From: Micromussa lordhowensis
Taxonomy: Eukaryota; Cnidaria; Anthozoa; Scleractinia; Lobophylliidae
Length of the DNA: 64,000 bases
Assembly (NCBI GenBank): GCA_964020085.1
Contig: OZ026604.1
Location: 30,646,618-30,710,617 of the forward strand
Direction of reading: 5' to 3'
The notes below the pieces were generated by a model. That model was not told where the DNA came from, searched no databases, and worked only from the letters and a program-made list of their open reading frames with translations. Shown here in pieces: positions 59,739 to 64,000 of this stretch (its first letter is position 1; each line of letters opens with the position of its first letter). The position numbers were made by a program, and so were the translations under genes.

Positions 59739-59762
59739 AGGGACGCTGCTCATAGGATTGCA
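59738..59762 (+). promoter_or_regulatory. Conserved 25-bp intergenic motif, behind right polymerase gene
   Basis: AAGGGACGCTG, C, TCATAGGATTGCA, overlapping the polymerase stop codon and the ATG of the small frame. A fourth occurrence starts at 63993 and is cut by the window end. Confidence 0.6.
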
Positions 59763-59878
59763 TGGATTTTAATGACAAAGCGGCGGTAAACCTTGAGAAG
59801 GCTAGTAAGTGGAGACCGTTGTCTCCACTTATACAACTTCAATTGACAGCAAGTAGGATGACTCACTCTTCTAGTTGA
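59762..59878 (+). CDS. 38-codon frame, right copy
   Basis: Identical to the frame at 55362-55478. It ends at a TGA 17 bp before the ATG of the interrupted GRF gene. Confidence 0.35.
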   Translation: MDFNDKAAVNLEKASKWRPLSPLIQLQLTASRMTHSSS

Positions 59879-60221
59879 GCTTCGACGCGATTGAGATGAC
59901 AAGTTTGTTGGAAAGACGAAAGCGGTTGTTGGCGCCACTGCGGTTTGAGATGCCGAGCAGAGCTAGAACGTTGCATCGTGTCTTCATGGTTGATAAAGAT
60001 AGGCCTACTCTGGGGCCTGAAGTCGCCTTAAGTCGCCTTAAGTCGCCTAAAGTCGCCTTAAGTCGCCTTAAGTCGCCTTAAGTCGCCTTAAGTCGCCCTA
60101 AGTCGCCTTAAGTTGGTATCAGTTATGCAATGTTAAAAAGGTTACCCCTATTCAAATTACCCCTGTAGAAGGTTATTGGAGTTAACAACTGTCATGCAAA
60201 GTAAACTCCACTCCAACCTAG

Positions 60222-60345
60222 AGGACGAGGAGGCATGGTAACCCAATGGTTGGTGCAGTGAACCCCTATTGGGGATCATTGCATTGTGTTCATACTCCAC
60301 AGTGCCTCTCCTCATCCAGATGTATAAATGGGTACTGGGCACTAC
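60222..60345 (+). mobile_element. SINE-like fragment in the 3.2-kb transposon
   Basis: GAGGAGGCATGGTAACCCAATGG type head, then CACAGTGCCTCTCCTCATCC and ATAAATGGGTAC, which resemble the body of the tRNA-derived SINE at 43231. The B box is poorly conserved, so this is a decayed copy. Confidence 0.45.
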
Positions 60346-60464
60346 TACTCAGCCACACCTTCCTTCTTGTTTATATATGAGAGTTTGGCTTTGCCCCATG
60401 GGCTATTGCCCCATGGGCTATTGGCCCGTGACCCCTAAGGGCAAAGGGTCTAATAATTGCTTTA

Positions 60465-60790
60465 GTATCACCCAACTAGTTGGACAGAAAAGGCAGTAAT
60501 NNNNNNNNNNNNNNNNNNNNNNNNNNNNNNNNNNNNNNNNNNNNNNNNNNNNNNNNNNNNNNNNNNNNNNNNNNNNNNNNNNNNNNNNNNNNNNNNNNNN
60601 NNNNNNNNNNNNNNNNNNNNNNNNNNNNNNNNNNNNNNNNNNNNNNNNNNNNNNNNNNNNNNNNNNNNNNNNNNNNNNNNNNNNNNNNNNNNNNNNNNNN
60701 AAGGACTCGAGGACTATTACTAATAGTCCTTGAGTAGCGTAGTCAATTAAAAATTGCAGGATTTGCATTAGTCCACTAGTTGGGTGATAC
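60465..60790. mobile_element. TA-flanked MITE spanning the assembly gap
   Basis: GTATCACCCAACTAGT at the left and ACTAGTTGGGTGATAC at the right are inverted and flanked by TA. A second palindrome, GGACTATTACTAATAGTCC, lies just right of the gap. The true length is unknown because of the Ns. Confidence 0.7.
60501..60700. other. Assembly gap of 200 Ns
   Basis: A run of exactly 200 undetermined bases. Its round size suggests a placeholder of unknown true length. It lies between inverted repeats, which are hard to assemble. Confidence 0.99.
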
Positions 60791-63700
60791 TAATATAGTT
60801 TATTCGGAGGATGTCTAAGCAAATGAAATCACTGTGAAACTACTAAAGATAAAGGGACATACTTTCAGGAACGCAACTTACGGTAAAGCGATAAGACTTC
60901 ACTTCAACATGCAATGTCAATAATTTTGATGGCATTGAAAATGGGGCTGACTAGGACCCTTTAAAAAGCTGAGGACCCAGCAATTACTGTATTATGCTGG
61001 CTTTCTTATACATGGAAAAGCTAATATTATAATAGTCCTGCACCTGTCTAGCCCCCATGTTGGCAGGAATAATTTCTACATTTAGATTTAAACAGGAATG
61101 ACAATCTGATGTATACTCTCTGACAGATGGCTTTTTATTTCTACTAAGTTTTAATTTTTTTCTTGTATTTAATTGTAAAAGAGTTAACAAAAAAGATGAC
61201 ACTCTATGTTATCAACAGGAAATAATTATATTGAATATGGAAAGAGATAACAAAGAACTATACTGCAACAATTTCATTTATTACTTTTTGTAATATGTTA
61301 CCGAATCAGATTTTCGAAGACCTACAGTGTATAAACAGTGAGAGGTGTTCCAGATAATCAAGATAAAAAAAGAAAAAAAGGCAGACATTCTGGATTAAGG
61401 CTCAATTCTTTCTAGTCACTTTTACACTGGGCAGAAAAACATTGAAACATGGTAATTCAAAGTCAATTGAACCGAACTGAGGCTACCCTTTAAATACTCT
61501 ACTTACCCAGTGTAAACGAGTGACGAAAGTTGGCCCTTTATCCAGCATAAGTCATTATCTACTAATTCACTTCCACATTCGACCAAATCGACTGACCAAC
61601 TGCAAACGTTTGAATTTCGTAAACTGGACGAACCAACTTGCAGCATAATAATTGTTTCTCTTGCCCATTAAATCCTGTTCGTACATTTGATGAAGCCAGG
61701 TATTCATATCATCTTATACAATTTACGTGCACTGCGCTTCTGTTACTATCGAAAGCTAAGTTTTATTTTTGTGTGAACATGGCCGCCAGGTTTTGGAACA
61801 CGTGACTTAGTTAAAGCGCACGTGAGTGTTAGTCACGCACATGCTAGTATGATTACTCCGACGGGCGCTTACAAAAAAAAGAGAAAGAAAACAAATCGCG
61901 AAACTAATTCTCACTTAAAGTTGAATTGTTTGATTTCAAATAAATCTACAATCGGGAACACTGAGCAGGAGAATTTGAGGCCGAAAACACGCGTGATGTC
62001 TTGTCTCTTTGAAGCATGGAAACCAGTTAGCGGCGCAAGGGTTACTGGGATAATCAAAATGGCGGTGTGTATCTATCAATTTCAAGTATTTCGTTGTGAA
62101 AATGTCGTTCTGGACATTTGTAATGTGCCAGGTGAAAAGCAGTGAAAACTTGGAAGGCATGTCTCCTGGTGGTCTGATCAACCGTGGTAAAAAAAAACCC
62201 TCGATTCACTATATAAACTGGGTCGTCAAAGTTTTCTGGATCTTTCTGGCGCCACACAAGTAGTTGGTGAAATTCGAAAGGAAGTGTTCTTACAAAGGAC
62301 CTTAGCATGCGGTACTCATTATGGTATTGAAATGCTTTGTCTGACTGAGGCAGGAGAGCAGCAAATTGACTAGGTCCCTGAAAAGGACTGAGCAACTTTG
62401 GAAAGGCATGCATTTGCCAAACTCACATGCCAAAATTGACAGTGGAGATGCCAAAAACATGGCAGATAAGTCTACCAAAATAACCATTTTTATAATTTGG
62501 GAAGCATTGTAAAATAAATGCATGTAAATAAGATTAATTTATTTTAATTTACTTGTTGTTTCAATTATTGAAAATATATAAATATTATATTTGTAACTAA
62601 ACCAAGCTAAATCATGTCTCTTTTCTTAAATTTTAAATTTTTGTCACTGTGAATGTATATTTTGGCTAGATTGCAGAATACCTGGCCTTCTTATTTGCAT
62701 CTCATTAAATAAGAGTAGCAACTATTGTTATATACCTGGTTCTTCAAAGCATACTGACACATGTAAATGGCTGGGTGGGTATTCTGCAATCACTCCTATA
62801 TTTTTATATTTTTGTTTGATGTTGGTTTTTATTGTGATATCTTCACTAATATTCATGCTACCTTGCTTGTATTTATTGTTATTATTATTCTTATAATAGT
62901 AACTGTTCAGTGTTGGTGGTAATTCTATGTATATGATGACTTGTGTGAATACAAAAGTAAACAGATGACTGGTACAATATTGGTTAATTGCAAGAAACTT
63001 TGTTGAAAATTTTAAAGTATATGGAGAAACTGTTGCTAAGTTTAGGTTTGTATCACTCTAGTGAAATTAAGTCGCCTAAAATCGCCTAAAGTCGCTTTAA
63101 GTCGCCTAAAGTCGCCTTAAGTCGCCTAAAGTCGCAATGGTTTTTTGGCCAATTTCGCTTAAGTCGCCTTAAGTCGCCTTAAGTCGCCTTAAATCGCCCA
63201 AAGTCGCCTTAAGTTACGGCGACTTAAGGTCCCAGAGTAGGCCTAAAGATGGCGTCCTCTCGGTGAAGAGAGAAGAGTGCAACATGGGTTACGATGAACT
63301 GAAAGACATCAAGGGCGATATCCCTGTGATGTCGAGGATCGAGTACTCACCCAGCGAAAAAGAAGTCGATTTGTACGAGGACATGTTGACTAAGAGAAAG
63401 TGGGTCCACAGAGGATTGATTGCAGAGGGGTGTGATTCAATCGGTCCATTCTCAAGAGAAGACGTTTACACATTGGACAGGAGCTGTCAAGGGGACATGG
63501 ATGTCTACCACAAAGAGAAGAAAGAAGAAGACGTTCAACCCTACATTTATCCGAGACTGAGAATAGTAGACGAGGTGGAGGAGAGGGAGGTGAAAAGGCA
63601 GAAGGTTGATACCCCCTGTTGCTCATTGCATGGGAAGAGGGAGATGGCCATCAAAGAAATCGAGACGAAGAATGGTCCGGCCCAGCTGCATTATTGCCCT

Positions 63701-64000
63701 GAGGAGGGGTGCGTGGTTTCCTGTTTAGGAACCAACGAGGAGCGTGACACGTTTTTGGATGCTGTTGCACGCAGTCTGCATTTTGAGTGTCGAAAAAAGG
63801 ACTGTCCTTTGAGATGCTTCTGTGACGAGATGCTGCTGTTGAAGTTGTCTAGATCGGAGAAGAACCCCAACCGGTTGTACTTTTGCTGCCGCAAACGGAC
63901 GTGTAACATGTTCCAATGGGGTGACGACTGGCCTCACAAAAAAGTGTTTGAAAGAGTTTAAAATGTTTTGCAATAAAACAAAACGGCTCTTTAAGGGACG

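Larger units (their letters stand above)
60001..63244. mobile_element. 3.2-kb transposon with AAGTCGCCTT arrays, 6-bp target duplication
   Basis: Ends AGGCCTACTCTGGG and CCCAGAGTAGGCCT are exact inverted repeats, weakly extended by CCTkAAGTCGCC. Each end carries a tandem array of a 10-bp unit (AAGTCGCCTT), at about 60020-60112 and 63069-63215; the two arrays run in the same direction. The target AAAGAT is duplicated at 59995-60000 and 63245-63250 (7 bp if TAAAGAT is counted). No transposase was recognised. A minus-strand frame of 119 codons at 62413-62054 is the longest inside and has no known domain. The element includes an assembly gap, a nested MITE and a SINE-like piece. Confidence 0.88.
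59896..63961 (+). pseudogene. GRF zinc-finger protein, right copy, split by a transposon
   Basis: Codons 1-35 lie at 59896-60000 and the rest at 63245-63961; a 3244-bp transposon with the duplicated target AAAGAT sits between them. Without that insertion the frame would be open through both Cys-rich modules and the GRF finger (NPNRLYFCCRKRTCNMFQW). One substitution turns HFEYRKK of the left copy into HFECRKK. A 38-codon frame precedes it and the 25-bp motif follows it. Confidence 0.85.
54491..64000. repeat. Large inverted duplication of a polymerase-bearing element
   Basis: The left arm (54491-56565) and right arm (58679-60000 plus 63245-64000) are near-identical inverted copies about 2.08 kb long, apart from a 3.2-kb insertion in the right arm. 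They are separated by a 2.1-kb unique spacer (56566-58678) that belongs to the left polymerase gene. The junction is at the shared word AACAAGCACGTG. The right arm continues past the window edge. The arms differ by small indels and substitutions, so they are not a plain assembly copy. Confidence 0.93.

Noticed and set aside
62054..62413. 119-codon frame on the minus strand inside the 3.2-kb transposon
   Set aside because: Not recognised as a transposase or other domain, overlaps an open frame on the other strand, and lacks further support; noted only within the element.
54491..64000. Naming the polymerase element a complete Polinton or virus
   Set aside because: No integrase, packaging ATPase, protease or capsid gene is in the window, and the outer ends and target duplication were not found. 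Only the polymerase type supports the link.

Overview
The window looks like nuclear DNA of a cnidarian, most likely an anthozoan such as a stony coral. This is inferred from AT-rich intergenic DNA, long introns, a very high load of short inverted-repeat transposons and tRNA-derived SINEs, and animal-type genes (gamma-tubulin complex component 5, a BTB-BACK-PHR protein, a rhodopsin-class GPCR, a discoidin-domain secreted protein). No bacterial-type operon, CRISPR array, intact tRNA or rRNA was seen.

Layout. 0-3 kb: the 5' exons of a secreted F5/8 type C (discoidin) gene on the minus strand, running off the left edge. 3-12 kb: transposon debris, including two decayed RecQ-like helicase fragments, one of them between 50-bp inverted repeats, and several MITEs, one with a 10-bp target duplication. 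12.0-13.0 kb: an intronless class A GPCR. 14.4-15.5 kb: a 1.15-kb inverted-repeat transposon whose ends are 20-bp minisatellites and which carries a nested SINE. 16.2-17.6 kb: an intronless BTB-BACK-PHR gene. 20.05-44.45 kb (minus): a complete 33-exon TUBGCP5 gene of 969 codons. Its introns hold a recent 5'-truncated LINE, SINEs, hairpin elements and two short DNA transposons. TUBGCP5 starts head to head, 158 bp between start codons, with an unrecognised plus-strand membrane-protein gene (44.6-47.1 kb and beyond). 50.8-54.2 kb (minus): the last three exons of a FUT8-like glycosyltransferase gene.

54.5-64 kb is the most unusual part. It is a large inverted duplication of a mobile element encoding a protein-primed-type family B DNA polymerase, a 38-codon reading frame and a protein with a GRF zinc finger, each gene followed by the same 25-bp motif. 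The polymerase seems to carry a Vsr-like endonuclease insert between its exonuclease and polymerase parts. Both copies are broken, in different ways: frameshifts on the left; loss of the 5' part of the polymerase and insertion of a 3.2-kb transposon (with a 200-N assembly gap) on the right. This resembles Polinton/adintovirus-type DNA, but no integrase, packaging ATPase, protease or capsid gene lies in the window, so the family is left open.

The host genes are unrelated housekeeping and signalling genes. The mobile elements account for most of the remaining recognisable structure.
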